Source of the DNA: Thermococcus profundus
GTDB taxonomy: Archaea; Methanobacteriota_B; Thermococci; Thermococcales; Thermococcaceae
DNA length: 64,000 bases
Assembly (NCBI RefSeq): GCF_002214585.1
Contig: NZ_CP014862.1
Span: 1,612,001-1,676,000, forward strand
Direction of reading: 5' to 3'
A program made the translations under genes and the position numbers. Numbering within the stretch: the first letter of the stretch is position 1; every line of letters begins with the position of its first letter. Positions 28,523 through 38,194 of the stretch are shown here, one piece after another. Under the pieces are notes generated by a model that did not search any database, was not told where the DNA came from, and saw only the letters and a list, made by a program, of their open reading frames with translations.

Positions 28523-30526
28523 ATGCTAAGGAAAGTCCTCTCCCTGCTGCTTGTCTTGACTGCCGTTTTCGCCACCGTTGGCTACGTTTCAGCAGAGGAG
28601 TACTCCCACACCTACAGCGACTACCTCCACCAGCCAGCACCCGTCGTTCCGGCGTTTACGATCCCTGGAGGCAGTTTTGAGCTCTACCTGAAGGGCAGCG
28701 ACATAACCGTCAGCTCGATAGAGGCAGTTTCAGTACTTCACGGCCCGTACCAGCTGAACATCCTCGGAACCTCCCCAGGGGAGAATGGAATGAGCGTCGT
28801 TAAAGTGGGCACTCCGAAGGACATAACCCCAGACACCTACTTCCTCCTCATAAAAACCAACAAGGGCACCCTGGTTCTGCCGAACGGCCTGAAGGTCTTC
28901 AAGGAGTGGCCGAAGGAGCTCAAGCTCGCCTGGACGAGCGACACGCACGTTACCACGGGCGCAAAGGTCGGCTACGTCTGCGGCGACTACTTCCAGAGCA
29001 ATATCTACAAGCTTGAGAAGATGTGTTCAAACCCGATCCCGCTCCACAGCGTTGTCGCCACGTACAGCGCATACCTCTACTGGGGAATGAAGGGAGCAAC
29101 CCTCATGATAAACACCGGCGACGAGGTTGACACCAGCGGCGACATGGTGGGCTACAAGGTCATGTTCGACATAACCAAGGACACTTCGGCCGCTGACATT
29201 CCAGTTGTTGGAATCAAGGGCAACCACGATGACCCGCCGACCGTTTACACCCAGATCCTCGGCCCGAAGTACTTCTACGTGACCGTAGGAAAGTTCCTGA
29301 TAATAGGCCTCGATACCGGCGGTGACCAGGGATACCCAACGATGGATCAGATAGAGTGGATGGAGAAAGTTCTCGACGAGCACAAGAACTACACTCCAAT
29401 TATCCTCTACCACCACCCATACTTCTTCGACCCCGGATGGAACTACCTCGGCGGCGTGCTGAAGGGCCTTGACCCACAGAGCGACTGGGATCAGATAAAG
29501 GGCCACCTCCGCAGGAGCTGGCTCACCGATGAAAACATCGCCAAGCGCTTCCTCGAGGACATAGTCAAGTACAACGTCCCGCTCACCATGAGCGGCCACA
29601 TCCACCACGACATGTACTGGCTCTACATCGATAAAGAGGGCAACAAGCACTACTTCCTCACCCTGACCTCAACCGGCGCCCCGGACAAGGAGACCAACCC
29701 GGCTACTCACCCAGGATACAGCCCGACTTGGTACGGAAGCAACCTTGTGATCATAACAGAGAACGGGAGCGTCCAGATGCCCTATGTCAACGTGGACATA
29801 CAGAACGACAAGGTCAGGAGCGACTTCATGAGCGTCCCGGTTCCGCAGAGGTTCCTGGCCTTCAGGCAGGTTTCCCAGGAGGGCACAGTTGTTAAGTTCG
29901 TCAACGAGCTCAACGAAAGCGTTTCGGGCCCAATAGTCCTTCCAATACCCCAGGGCGCCAACGTCGACCCCGACGCCACAAACATAACCTACACTGTCGT
30001 TGGAGAGAGGCAGATAGGTGATCAGTACTACGTTATGCTGAACGCCACAGTACCCCAGGGAGTTTCCCAGCTCGTTATCGACACCGAAAAAGACACCGCA
30101 AAGCCATCCCTCCAGATAGCCTACCTCCAGCCCAGCCACCCGAAGCCGAACTCCAACTTCATCGTCTACTTCATGGCCCAGGACAACCTCGGCATAAGGG
30201 ATCTGTATGCAGTCGTGTACGATGAGAAGGGCAATCCTGTTAAGTACGGCAAGGTCGAAAAGTTCCCAGGGGAACCATCAAGCGGAAAGCCTGGGGATAC
30301 CTTCTACATCGTCCAACTTCCGGGCCTTAATGAAGGCAAGTACAAGATAGAGATAGTCGCAGAGGATTTCTATGGGAACAAGGCAACGACCACAAAGGAG
30401 ATTACGATAGGCGGCACCAAGAAGAGCACAACGACAACCACCAGCGAGGGAGGAAAGGGAATCTGCGGACCGGCCGCTATAGTGGCCCTAGCCGCGGTTC
30501 CCGCCTTGCTCCGTAGGAGGAAGTGA
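28523..30526 (+). CDS. Exported CGP-CTERM metallophosphoesterase
   Basis: The 667-residue protein has a signal peptide (1-24, cleaved near VSA-EE). The catalytic domain carries all calcineurin-type blocks: WTSDTHV, MINTGDEVD, GIKGNHDD, ILYHHPYF and MSGHIHHD. Ig-like domains follow (QIAYLQPSHPKPNSNFIVYF, then KYKIEIVAEDFYGN). A Thr-rich linker, GICGPAAI and LLRRRK form the CGP-CTERM anchor. It should hydrolyse phosphate mono- or diesters outside the cell. TATA ACGTTTTAAGC lies near 28480 and GGTGATACC precedes the ATG. Its position behind an ABC importer suggests it releases or trims the imported compound. Confidence 0.92.
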   Translation: MLRKVLSLLLVLTAVFATVGYVSAEEYSHTYSDYLHQPAPVVPAFTIPGGSFELYLKGSDITVSSIEAVSVLHGPYQLNILGTSPGENGMSVVKVGTPKDITPDTYFLLIKTNKGTLVLPNGLKVFKEWPKELKLAWTSDTHVTTGAKVGYVCGDYFQSNIYKLEKMCSNPIPLHSVVATYSAYLYWGMKGATLMINTGDEVDTSGDMVGYKVMFDITKDTSAADIPVVGIKGNHDDPPTVYTQILGPKYFYVTVGKFLIIGLDTGGDQGYPTMDQIEWMEKVLDEHKNYTPIILYHHPYFFDPGWNYLGGVLKGLDPQSDWDQIKGHLRRSWLTDENIAKRFLEDIVKYNVPLTMSGHIHHDMYWLYIDKEGNKHYFLTLTSTGAPDKETNPATHPGYSPTWYGSNLVIITENGSVQMPYVNVDIQNDKVRSDFMSVPVPQRFLAFRQVSQEGTVVKFVNELNESVSGPIVLPIPQGANVDPDATNITYTVVGERQIGDQYYVMLNATVPQGVSQLVIDTEKDTAKPSLQIAYLQPSHPKPNSNFIVYFMAQDNLGIRDLYAVVYDEKGNPVKYGKVEKFPGEPSSGKPGDTFYIVQLPGLNEGKYKIEIVAEDFYGNKATTTKEITIGGTKKSTTTTTSEGGKGICGPAAIVALAAVPALLRRRK

Positions 30527-30527
30527 A

Positions 30528-30659
30528 CCCTTCTCCTTTTCTTTTCTCCAGCATCCTTTCATTCTCAATCTCCCTCCTGATTGTCTCTGCCCCTTCCTCA
30601 GTGCTCTCCATCTCGGTCAAGTACTTACACCCAAAGACTTGAGAAAGGATAATTCCTTT
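30528..30659 (-). pseudogene. Possible gene fragment antisense to the intergenic gap
   Basis: On the reverse strand a frame is open from an in-frame TAA at 30660 down into the phosphoesterase 3' end. It reads KGIILSQVFGCKYLTEMEST, then EEGAETIRREIENERMLEKR. The Glu/Arg-rich helical composition and the use of AGG, GAG and ATC codons look like genuine Thermococcus coding sequence, but there is no start context and no family match. It may be the tail of a gene lost when its 5' part was deleted. Chance cannot be excluded. Confidence 0.35.
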
Positions 30660-30727
30660 TTACCTACATTCCCACCTACACAAAAGCGTGTTAAACTTTG
30701 AAAACGTTATTTTTACGGTGGGTAAGG

Positions 30728-32494
30728 ATGGACATACGAAAGACGGTTAGGGTAGGGATAGTCATAATGCTAATCCTCAACCTAGTCGCAGTCAGTGGAG
30801 TGTTCATCTACGCCAGCAAAGCGAAGGCGGACGGGGCAGTGATAGACATAGCCGGCAGGCAGAGGATGCTCACCCAGAAGATGTCGAAGGAGGCACTTGC
30901 GATAGCAGTGGGCAATGATAGCTATCGAAAGGACCTTCTAGCAACGGCCGAGCTTTTTGATAAAAGCCTGAGGGCCCTGCTCTACGGTGGAACCGCCCCA
31001 ATACACAGCAAGGAACAACCAGTTCCTCCGGCGCCACCTGAAGTCAGGACTCAACTCGAAAAGGTGGAGGCACTCTGGCAACCGTTCTACAAAAACGTTC
31101 AGATAGTGGCCACTAAAGACCCGAGTGACCCGCAGTTCAAGGCTGCCCTTGATTACATCCTGGCCCACAACGTTGAGCTCCTTACCGAGATGAATAAAGC
31201 GGTTGGACTCTACAGCAACACGTACGGCAGGAAGCTTACGTACCTTAAGATTTACCTTCTGATAATGCTGGCCCTCAGCATCTCAGTTGGAGTTTATCTT
31301 CTTAAATTCCTTGAAAGGGTAATCGATGATTTTATGTCCCTACATGAAAAGAGTGTAAAGCATGGGAAGACACTCGAGAAGGAGCCGAAACATCTCGTTG
31401 ATTACATCACTGCCCTCTCAAGAGGCGATCTCACAGCGGAACCTAAGGGAGGGAGCGGAGAGTTTGAGAAGGTTCATAGAGCCCTCAACGAGTTCAGGGA
31501 GAGACTGATTAAAACGGTGAGTACTTTAAACGAAATAACATCGGAGCTGAAGTCAAACTCGGAGCGGCTTCTCAAGATGTCAAAGGATGGTGTTAGCTTA
31601 GTTGAACAGGGCACTGAAGCCGTCCGACAGATAGCAATCGAGGCCCAGAGACAGCAGGAGAACATCAACGAGATTACTGAGGGAATGCGCTACGTGGGGG
31701 AGATAAGCGACCAGAGCGTTCGTTCCATGGAGGAATTTGAAGAGTCCATGAAAGAAGTTGTGAGCATGGCCAACGAGGGAAGGGAGAGAAGCCGCGTCTC
31801 CGCCGAGAAGATAAAGAGAATTCAGAGTATCATAGGAGACGTAAAAGATGCCGTTGACTCCATAAGGAATATGGGCAAGAACATTGAGAACATCACCAAC
31901 GTGATAACTGGTATAGCAGAGCAGACAAATCTCCTTGCCTTAAACGCCGCTATTGAGGCTGCCAGGGCTGGTGAGGCAGGCAAAGGCTTCGCAGTCGTTG
32001 CGGAGGAGATACAGGAGCTTGCTGAAGAAAGCAAAAAGGCAGCTGAGGACATAAGGGCCATAATAACACAGATGTCAGACAGGATAGAGAACACGGTAGA
32101 ACTGACGGAGCACAGCGTCAGCACGGTTGAAGAGAGCTCATCAAGCCTAGAGGAGACGGTTCAGTACCTCGAAAACATCGCCGAGATGATTGAGGAAGTG
32201 GCTCCCAAGATGGAAGAGGTTAAAGACGGCATCATACGCACGAAGGAGGAAGTTGAAAAGGCATTGAGGGCAATGGAAAACCTGGCTGCCTCTGCAGAGG
32301 AAACCACCGCCTCAACTGAAGAAGTGACTTCCACGATGGAGGAGCAGGAACGCATTGTCCGCTCACTCGAGGGCATGGCCGCCACAATAAACAGCGCGGT
32401 TGGCAGGGTGGTTCCAATAGTGGAGTCGTTCAAGTTGCCCAAGAGGGGACTCGCCAAACGGGTTGTTGAGGGGGTTAGGAGCCACCTCCCGTGA
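30728..32494 (+). CDS. Methyl-accepting chemotaxis protein with PilJ-type sensor
   Basis: The 588-residue protein has membrane helices at about 9-29 and 172-194. The extracellular part between them contains [18 protein letters not shown], the conserved first block of the PilJ/NarX-like type IV-pilus sensor domain. A HAMP-like linker leads to a long coiled-coil signalling domain whose hairpin tip is [20 protein letters not shown], then [17 protein letters not shown], which contacts CheA/CheW. No che genes lie nearby. The ATG at 30728 follows GGTGGG. TATA-like TGTTAAACTTTG lies near 30691. The 3' end overlaps the Ski2-like helicase gene by 20 bases. Confidence 0.93.
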   Translation: MDIRKTVRVGIVIMLILNLVAVSGVFIYASKAKADGAVIDIAGRQRMLTQKMSKEALAIAVGNDSYRKDLLATAELFDKSLRALLYGGTAPIHSKEQPVPPAPPEVRTQLEKVEALWQPFYKNVQIVATKDPSDPQFKAALDYILAHNVELLTEMNKAVGLYSNTYGRKLTYLKIYLLIMLALSISVGVYLLKFLERVIDDFMSLHEKSVKHGKTLEKEPKHLVDYITALSRGDLTAEPKGGSGEFEKVHRALNEFRERLIKTVSTLNEITSELKSNSERLLKMSKDGVSLVEQGTEAVRQIAIEAQRQQENINEITEGMRYVGEISDQSVRSMEEFEESMKEVVSMANEGRERSRVSAEKIKRIQSIIGDVKDAVDSIRNMGKNIENITNVITGIAEQTNLLALNAAIEAARAGEAGKGFAVVAEEIQELAEESKKAAEDIRAIITQMSDRIENTVELTEHSVSTVEESSSSLEETVQYLENIAEMIEEVAPKMEEVKDGIIRTKEEVEKALRAMENLAASAEETTASTEEVTSTMEEQERIVRSLEGMAATINSAVGRVVPIVESFKLPKRGLAKRVVEGVRSHLP

Positions 32495-35021
32495 TGGGCC
32501 TATGCCCTCGCCCCCCGTTTTTAAATTGAATCCTCCTGCCCTCCTCGATCTCCCTTCTAAGGAGCTTCGCCTCTTCTTCAGCCTTCCTCACGCGGAAGAC
32601 CCTCGCTATCCTCTCGATGGCCTCAAGCTTCCTAACGATGCCGTCGAGCCATGTGAAGACGTCTCCCGGATAGACTATCAGTCCGTAAACCTTCCTGAAG
32701 TGCTCCGCTATCTGAGTGGGGTGCTTTCCGCTCCGCCTCAGCTCGATTATCATGTTGCTGACGCGCTCCATGGCATATTCCGCGCAGTCCTCCTCGGGGC
32801 ACATGAAGAACTCCTGGTACATCGTGAAGAGCCTCTCGGCGGCGTTGGGACTGAGCTCCGGAATCACCCTGTCGAGTTCATCGAGGATTGATGCGAAGCT
32901 CGGCGAGAAGACGTTGGCGCTTAGTCTTCCCCTCACAGCTCCCTCAAGCTCCCTCTGGAGTGTTCCGCTTAGGTAGAGGTTCTCAAAGGGGAGGAGCTTA
33001 ACGGCTATCCACCTTGCTTCCTTCTTTCCAAGGTTCTCCCTGATGAACGCGGCCTCCTTGGGGAGGAGGAAGCTCATGCTAACTGCCCTTCCGTAGGGAG
33101 TGACCTCAACGATAGGCCGCTTCACTCTCACAAAACCGAACTCGGCCAGTTTCTCAAGGACCTTCTCGGCGTTCTGGTTGGCGCCGATACACTTGGATTG
33201 AACGTCTTCAATGACGTCAAGCCTGTTGAAGACACAGGAGTGTGCCAGAACGTTGTCCTGCTCGAGTTCGTCGCTCCACTCGACGATAACAGGTTCAATC
33301 GGAGCGGTGAGGAGCTTGAAGGCAACCTCGTCCTCGCTGCCCTCCATTTGGGCCGAGTACTTCCTTCCAGGCTCAACTATGAGGTAGACCTTCCCCTTCT
33401 CGTGGTAGAGCGGTCTCCCTGCCCTTCCGAGCATCTGGTGGAATTCCCTCACGCTCAGCCACTTGTTGCCCATCGCGAGGCTCTCGAAGATGACCTGGGA
33501 AGCGGGAAAGTCCACGCCAGCTCCGAGTGCCGCTGTTGTTACAACAACATCGAGCATCTGGGCCTGGAACTCGATCTCTGTGAGCTTCCTCTGTTTGTAG
33601 GGCAGGCCTGAGTGGTAGGGCTTCGCCTTCAGCCCCTTGCTCGTGAGGTAGGCGGCCAATTCGTGGGTTCTCTTCCTTGAGAAGGTGAACACTATGCTCT
33701 GGCCTTTATAGCCCTGCTGGGACTTCCTGCTCGCCTCGGCGCGGCAGAGGGCCGCTATATGCCTCCACTTCTCGCTCTCGTTCCTTGCGATTATAATGTG
33801 CCTCTCCAGGTCAACCGGCCTCTCGTCGTAAAGCACCAGTTTTAACCCAAGCTCCTTCGCCAGCTCCTCCGGATTGCCGACAGTTGCCGAGAGGCCTATG
33901 AACTGGGCCCTTGGGTAGAGCTTTCTAAGGCGCGCGATGAGGCCGTCTAGGCGGGGCCCGCGCTCCTCATCATCCAAAGTGTGAATCTCGTCGATGACTA
34001 TCGTCCCAACGTTCCCTATCTTTCTGCCAGCGCGGAGGAGGTAGTCAATTCCCTCGTAGGTTCCGACGATTATGTCGGCGTCTATGCCCGTATCAACGAC
34101 AACAAGCTCATCTCTGGTCTTTATCCTGCTCATTCCGACCCTTATCGCCACTCGGAGGCCGAGCTTGGAATACCTACGCTTAAAGTCCTCGTATTTCTGA
34201 TTTGCCAGAGCCACCAGCGGGACAAGGAAGAGCATCTTCCGGCCTTTCATCCCCTTCGGAACGCCGGCGAGTTCCCCAATCAGAGTTTTCCCGCTTGCGG
34301 TTGCGGAAACCACAAGGAGGCTCTCACCATCGAGCAGGCCGTTCTTTACCGCCAAACTCTGAACGGGAAGGAGCTCGTTAACTCCTTCTCCTTTTAGAAC
34401 CTCCTTAAACTTCTCCGGAACCGGAAGCTCGTCCACTTTGACTTTCTCAACCTTAACGTGCTTCGCCTTCAGCTCGTCCCACTTGGTTATCTCGGGGTGT
34501 TTGGTCGGGTCGAAGCGCGGGTCGAAGGCGTAGAGAACTTTATCCAAATCCCTGAACCTCTCCAGGAGCTTCTTAGCCTGGTCGAACATGGCGATGCTCT
34601 TGAAGCGGAAGCGGAGCTCCCTTTTAAGCTCATCCTCGGCACATCTCTCGCAGATGTACTCGTCGTGGTACTTTATGCGGTTTCCTGAGGTTAGAACGGT
34701 TATTTTACCTTCAAGAAGGCAGAGGCGGCAGAGTTCGGCCTTCTCAACGCGCTTGTTCTGCAGTCTCCTCTTGAAGTAGTCCTCCCACTCGTCGGCATTC
34801 ACAAGGACGATTCGGGCCTGACGGAGGAGCTTTTCAATCTCCTTCGGATTCCTGTACTGGCTCCCCTCAAGGACCTTGAAGAGCCGCCCCTCGCGCATTA
34901 TAAATCGGTATATCGCGTCAGCTTTGAGGTTCTGCATCTGAGAGAGTTTTTCAGGCTCGTTTTCAATGAAGAATGCCTCAAGCTCGTTCTTCTTCCTTCC
35001 GGGTCTCACGACGAAGAGCAT
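32475..35021 (-). CDS. Ski2-like RNA helicase (ASH-Ski2 type)
   Basis: The 848-residue superfamily-2 helicase has an N-terminal region with a zinc-binding pair ([10 protein letters not shown] and [10 protein letters not shown]). RecA lobe 1 carries Q-motif LLPVQSLAV, Walker [28 protein letters not shown] and [11 protein letters not shown]; lobe 2 carries [11 protein letters not shown] and [15 protein letters not shown], followed by Ski2-type winged-helix and ratchet domains. In Thermococcales such ASH-Ski2 proteins have been linked to the 5'-3' exonuclease aRNase J and to ribosomes, implying RNA decay or ribosome quality control. It diverges from S8e over a 101-base promoter region. Confidence 0.88.
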   Translation of the reverse strand: MLFVVRPGRKKNELEAFFIENEPEKLSQMQNLKADAIYRFIMREGRLFKVLEGSQYRNPKEIEKLLRQARIVLVNADEWEDYFKRRLQNKRVEKAELCRLCLLEGKITVLTSGNRIKYHDEYICERCAEDELKRELRFRFKSIAMFDQAKKLLERFRDLDKVLYAFDPRFDPTKHPEITKWDELKAKHVKVEKVKVDELPVPEKFKEVLKGEGVNELLPVQSLAVKNGLLDGESLLVVSATASGKTLIGELAGVPKGMKGRKMLFLVPLVALANQKYEDFKRRYSKLGLRVAIRVGMSRIKTRDELVVVDTGIDADIIVGTYEGIDYLLRAGRKIGNVGTIVIDEIHTLDDEERGPRLDGLIARLRKLYPRAQFIGLSATVGNPEELAKELGLKLVLYDERPVDLERHIIIARNESEKWRHIAALCRAEASRKSQQGYKGQSIVFTFSRKRTHELAAYLTSKGLKAKPYHSGLPYKQRKLTEIEFQAQMLDVVVTTAALGAGVDFPASQVIFESLAMGNKWLSVREFHQMLGRAGRPLYHEKGKVYLIVEPGRKYSAQMEGSEDEVAFKLLTAPIEPVIVEWSDELEQDNVLAHSCVFNRLDVIEDVQSKCIGANQNAEKVLEKLAEFGFVRVKRPIVEVTPYGRAVSMSFLLPKEAAFIRENLGKKEARWIAVKLLPFENLYLSGTLQRELEGAVRGRLSANVFSPSFASILDELDRVIPELSPNAAERLFTMYQEFFMCPEEDCAEYAMERVSNMIIELRRSGKHPTQIAEHFRKVYGLIVYPGDVFTWLDGIVRKLEAIERIARVFRVRKAEEEAKLLRREIEEGRRIQFKNGGRGHRPITGGGS

Positions 35022-35122
35022 TCACTCACCCTCCACCGGTTGAAGGTAAGAAAAGCTTATAAACGCACCTCCCAAAGTGGCGTTAGGTCGAACGAGACTC
35101 AGGATCATATGAGGTGAGAAGA

Positions 35123-35515
35123 ATGGCCATCTGGCAGGGAAGATCACTCAAAAAGCCTTCAGGTGGAAGGATCGTTCTCGCTAGGAAGAAGAGGAAAAGG
35201 GAGCTCGGAAGAGAGCCGGCCAACACGAAAGTTGGAGAGGACAGGGAGAAGAGGAAGATCATAAGAACCTACGGCGGCAACAGGAAGGTTCGCCTAATCG
35301 AGGCCCTCTACGCCAACGTCTTCGAGGGCGGAAAGGGAAGGAAGGTCAAGATACTCAACGTTATTGAGAACCCCTCAAACAGGCAGTACGCGAGGAGGAA
35401 CATCATCACCAAAGGGGCCATCATCGAGACCGAGGCCGGCAAGGCCATCGTCACCAGCAGGCCCGGCCAGGACGGGGTTGTCAACGCCATTCTTATCAAG
35501 GAAGAGAACGCCTGA
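35123..35515 (+). CDS. rps8e: Small-subunit ribosomal protein S8e (eS8)
   Basis: The 130-residue protein [17 protein letters not shown]...[16 protein letters not shown] is a full-length archaeal eS8, a 30S protein. The start ATG follows GAGGTGAGA; an in-frame GTG three codons before overlaps that ribosome binding site. The promoter AAGCTTATAAACG lies at about 35053-35065, leaving a leader of roughly 35 bases. It is monocistronic here: upstream is the divergent Ski2-like helicase, downstream the convergent AlbA_2 gene. Confidence 0.96.
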   Translation: MAIWQGRSLKKPSGGRIVLARKKRKRELGREPANTKVGEDREKRKIIRTYGGNRKVRLIEALYANVFEGGKGRKVKILNVIENPSNRQYARRNIITKGAIIETEAGKAIVTSRPGQDGVVNAILIKEENA

Positions 35516-35574
35516 GCTCTTTTCTCCTTTAAACCACTTTGGCTTTTCTTAACAGTTAAGCGTCACCGTAAAGC

Positions 35575-35643
35575 ACTGTAAATGGAAAAAGTTTACAGTA
35601 AACGACCCCCAGCGTAAAATTTTGGGGTTTACGTGAGTTAACG
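35575..35643. promoter_or_regulatory. Downstream copy of the AlbA_2 operator-like module
   Basis: The block is a direct repeat of 36945-37013 at a constant offset of 1370 bases. It contains the inverted repeat ACTGTAAA (35575-35582) / TTTACAGT (35592-35599), the perfect palindrome GTTTAC-A-GTAAAC, and 22 bases (35611-35632) identical to the upstream copy that include GTAAA...TTTAC. It reaches just past the AlbA_2 stop codon. On the reverse strand AAACTTTTTCC resembles a TATA region, but no gene follows before the 3' end of S8e. Confidence 0.7.
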
Positions 35644-36930
35644 GTTCAGGAGGTAACGCCTCTGAGAGCCCCTCCCTTCGCTCCTCACGAGGCCCCATCC
35701 CTCAAGTTTCTTGAGCCTCTTAAGAAGGGTGGGCTTTGATATTCCAAGCTCTTCCGCAAGTTCCCCGCTTCTCCTGGGAGTTTCCAGAGCCGATAGGATT
35801 TTTCTGTCAAGTTCATCGAGCAGTCTGCCTGCCCATTTGTGGAAGATGACCTCGAATCTGTTTGCCCTGGTTTTAAACTCAACACCGACGAGGCCGTGTT
35901 TCTTGCACTCTTCCCTTATCATCCTCAGGCCATAACCGTACTTCTCGATGTAGCCGGCATCGTAGAGGAGAGAGCACAGGTTGGGATTCCTCGGAACGTG
36001 TTCGGGGTCGTTTAGATCAACTCCCGGCATTAAGCCCCCAGGGTTTCTTATCACAAGCCTGTCCGGGTAAACAAAAACCCTGACGTCCGCTGGGATGGCA
36101 TAGTTCCTGTGGGCAAAAGCGTTTATCAAAGCTTCTCTAACCGCCCTTGGGGGATATTCCGGGAGCTTAACCCTCTTCGTCCCAACGACAACTTCGTACG
36201 TCCTGAACTCCCGTGTGAGGGTGTAGAACATGTCATCAACCACGCGCCAGACCGGGCCTGAGAACTCGACGCTCTTTACCGCCTCGTCCCCCTGCATCCA
36301 CACTATCCTACCCCCTGAGTGGGGTATAAAGTCGGTGGCATCCGTGAAGAAGAGAACCCCCGCGTTCGTCAGGCGTTCTCCCTTCACCGCCTTCGAACTC
36401 CTAAGGTATCTCATCCAATCCTCTCTAGGTATCTTCCTGCCCCTGGCCCTCTCAAGGGCGGAGAAGAACCACTCCACGTATTCATTTTTCATCTCTGAAA
36501 GGTCAACCAGTGGGAACTCGTCCCACGTTACAGTCCCCATCTCAGCGGAGAGCATCAGGATTTCCTGGACTGAGAGGGGTCTGATGCTGGAGCCAATTCG
36601 TATGTAAGCGACCCCCCCGATGGAGCACAGCGTCTTTGACCTTGGAACCTCCACGACGAGAACGTCCTTATCTCCGACGCGGACCACGTTAGTTTTCACG
36701 CTTATCGGTGGAGTTATGTTCTGAAGCGCCGAGGACAGGACTTCCTTCGCCTTCTTGGTGTCCACTCCAACGATTCGGCCCTCGTCCGAGACCCCAATAA
36801 GCAGGTAGCCGCCCTCAGCGTTTGCCATGGCGCAGATTTCTCTCGCTATGTTGGAGGTTGCCTTGGCTTTGAACTCAACCCTCTCGTTCTCCCCCTCCCT
36901 GAGGAGTTCTATAAGGGATTCCACATTCAT
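35638..36930 (-). CDS. AlbA_2 (Schlafen-type) domain protein with winged-helix tail
   Basis: This is a 430-residue cytoplasmic protein. Residues about 8-115 form the AlbA_2/SLFN domain (ERVEFKAKAT, EICAMANAEGGYLLIGV, VGGVAYIRIGSSIRPLS). The middle has REALINAFAHRNY, VFVYPDRLVIRNPGGLMPG and GYGLRMIREECKKHG, the HATPase_c_4 block seen in archaeal and bacterial members. The end (from about 375) is a winged helix with LAEELGISKPTLLKRLKKLEGWGL. Such proteins are often called transcriptional regulators and some are linked to phage defence. The start MNVESLIELL is chosen because the earlier frame lies in the operator. Both flanks carry the same operator-like module. Confidence 0.88.
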   Translation of the reverse strand: MNVESLIELLREGENERVEFKAKATSNIAREICAMANAEGGYLLIGVSDEGRIVGVDTKKAKEVLSSALQNITPPISVKTNVVRVGDKDVLVVEVPRSKTLCSIGGVAYIRIGSSIRPLSVQEILMLSAEMGTVTWDEFPLVDLSEMKNEYVEWFFSALERARGRKIPREDWMRYLRSSKAVKGERLTNAGVLFFTDATDFIPHSGGRIVWMQGDEAVKSVEFSGPVWRVVDDMFYTLTREFRTYEVVVGTKRVKLPEYPPRAVREALINAFAHRNYAIPADVRVFVYPDRLVIRNPGGLMPGVDLNDPEHVPRNPNLCSLLYDAGYIEKYGYGLRMIREECKKHGLVGVEFKTRANRFEVIFHKWAGRLLDELDRKILSALETPRRSGELAEELGISKPTLLKRLKKLEGWGLVRSEGRGSQRRYLLNR

Positions 36931-36944
36931 GTTTATCGTTAAAT

Positions 36945-37013
36945 ACCATAAACCTAAAAAGTTTATGGTAAACAACTTCTAGCGTAAAATTTTGGGGTTT
37001 ACAGAATTTAACG
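36945..37013. promoter_or_regulatory. Upstream operator-like module over the AlbA_2 promoter
   Basis: TACCATAAAC (36944-36953) and GTTTATGGTA (36961-36970) form a perfect 10-bp inverted repeat centred on CTAAAAA. On the reverse strand the spacer makes the TATA-like AACTTTTTAGG, about 28 bases before the ATG. A second inverted repeat GTAAA-N9-TTTAC lies further upstream (36984-37002). A protein bound here would cover the TATA box, so repression, perhaps autogenous by the encoded winged helix, is the simplest reading. See the matching copy at 35575-35643. Confidence 0.75.
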
Positions 37014-37032
37014 ACAAAGAGAGCAAAAGAGG

Positions 37033-38112
37033 TCAGAGCTCCAGCTCTTCCCGGTACTTCCTCAGCTCCTTCTCCATGATCCTTCTCGCCTGCTCCTCGA
37101 CCATCGGCTTGACGAGTCCTATAACCCGCTCCTTAAGCTCATCCAGGCCCTCGCCGTTGAGCGCCGAAATCCTTATCGGCTCGAGTCCCTTGGAGCGGAC
37201 AAACTCCTCGATGGCCTTGATCTTCTCCTCCTCGGCTATGTCCACCTTGTTGAGCACCACTATGAACGGGAACTCGCCGAACTCACGGTGGATCTCCTCA
37301 AAGAGGTGGGTCTGCTCTTCTATCGGATAGCCACAGTATTCGCTTGGATCGAAGATGTAGACGATAACCTTTCCAAGGTGCTTCAAGGCCAGTATAGCCT
37401 GCCTCTCCACCTCGTTCCTCTCGCTAAGCGGTCTGTCGAGGAGGCCCGGCGTATCGATCACCTGGTACTTGAGGTAGTGCTCCTCGAACTGGCCGACGTT
37501 TATGCCCTTTGTTGTGAAGGGATAACTGGCAACTTCGGGCTTCGCGTTGGTTAGAGCCCTCAGCAGGGTGCTCTTACCAACGTTGGGATGGCCTGCTATG
37601 ACTACAGTTGGAAGCTCAAGATCGACGACTGGAAGGTCCTTCAGCACGTTCCTGGCCTGGTTGAGGTACTCAAGGTCGTCTTTAATGTCCTTGAGAACGT
37701 CGGCAACACGGCCGTAGAAAGCCCTCCTGAGCCTCGCCATCTCAACTGGGTCCCGTGAATAGCGGATTTTCTCAACGTATCTCTGCTCGAGGTTTCTGAT
37801 GGTCTTTATTGCCCAGTTCACCCTTCCGAGGGAGCGGTGGAACTGGTCTCTATCGACGAGCGTATCAACGAGCTCCCTGTAGAAAGCCGGAAGCTCCGAG
37901 ACTCCGGGGGTTCTGTCGAGGAGTTTGCGGAGGTTGTCCCTTATCACGTTGGAAACCGTCCTCACTCTGAGCTCTTCCCTTCCCCTAGCCTTGGCTCTGG
38001 GGCCGCCCTGGGGAGTGAAAGCCGAAGCCGCCTTCTCGGCCCTCCTGAAGGCCTTGTCGATGAGCTCATCAGCGGTAAGAACCGTGGGCATCTTCTCAAA
38101 CGGATTCTTCAT
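37033..38112 (-). CDS. Nog1-family GTPase
   Basis: The 359-residue GTPase has an N-terminal helical domain of about 165 residues, typical of Nog1. The G domain follows: G1 VIAGHPNVGKSTLLRAL, G2 around YPFTTKGINVG, G3 VIDTPGLLDRP, G4 VVLNKVDIAE and G5 RISALNGEGL. Eukaryotic Nog1 acts in large ribosomal subunit assembly and the archaeal proteins are presumed to do the same. The ATG follows GAGGTGAG. A 70-residue membrane protein gene lies upstream on the same strand, 82 bases away. The downstream 20 bases lead into the AlbA_2 operator. Confidence 0.92.
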   Translation of the reverse strand: MKNPFEKMPTVLTADELIDKAFRRAEKAASAFTPQGGPRAKARGREELRVRTVSNVIRDNLRKLLDRTPGVSELPAFYRELVDTLVDRDQFHRSLGRVNWAIKTIRNLEQRYVEKIRYSRDPVEMARLRRAFYGRVADVLKDIKDDLEYLNQARNVLKDLPVVDLELPTVVIAGHPNVGKSTLLRALTNAKPEVASYPFTTKGINVGQFEEHYLKYQVIDTPGLLDRPLSERNEVERQAILALKHLGKVIVYIFDPSEYCGYPIEEQTHLFEEIHREFGEFPFIVVLNKVDIAEEEKIKAIEEFVRSKGLEPIRISALNGEGLDELKERVIGLVKPMVEEQARRIMEKELRKYREELEL

Positions 38113-38194
38113 AATCTCACCTCAACTGCTTTTTTTCTCGCGGAATAAGAGTTTTTTAAGGGGTTTAAAAAGATGCCTGAGGGGAAGAAAAGAG

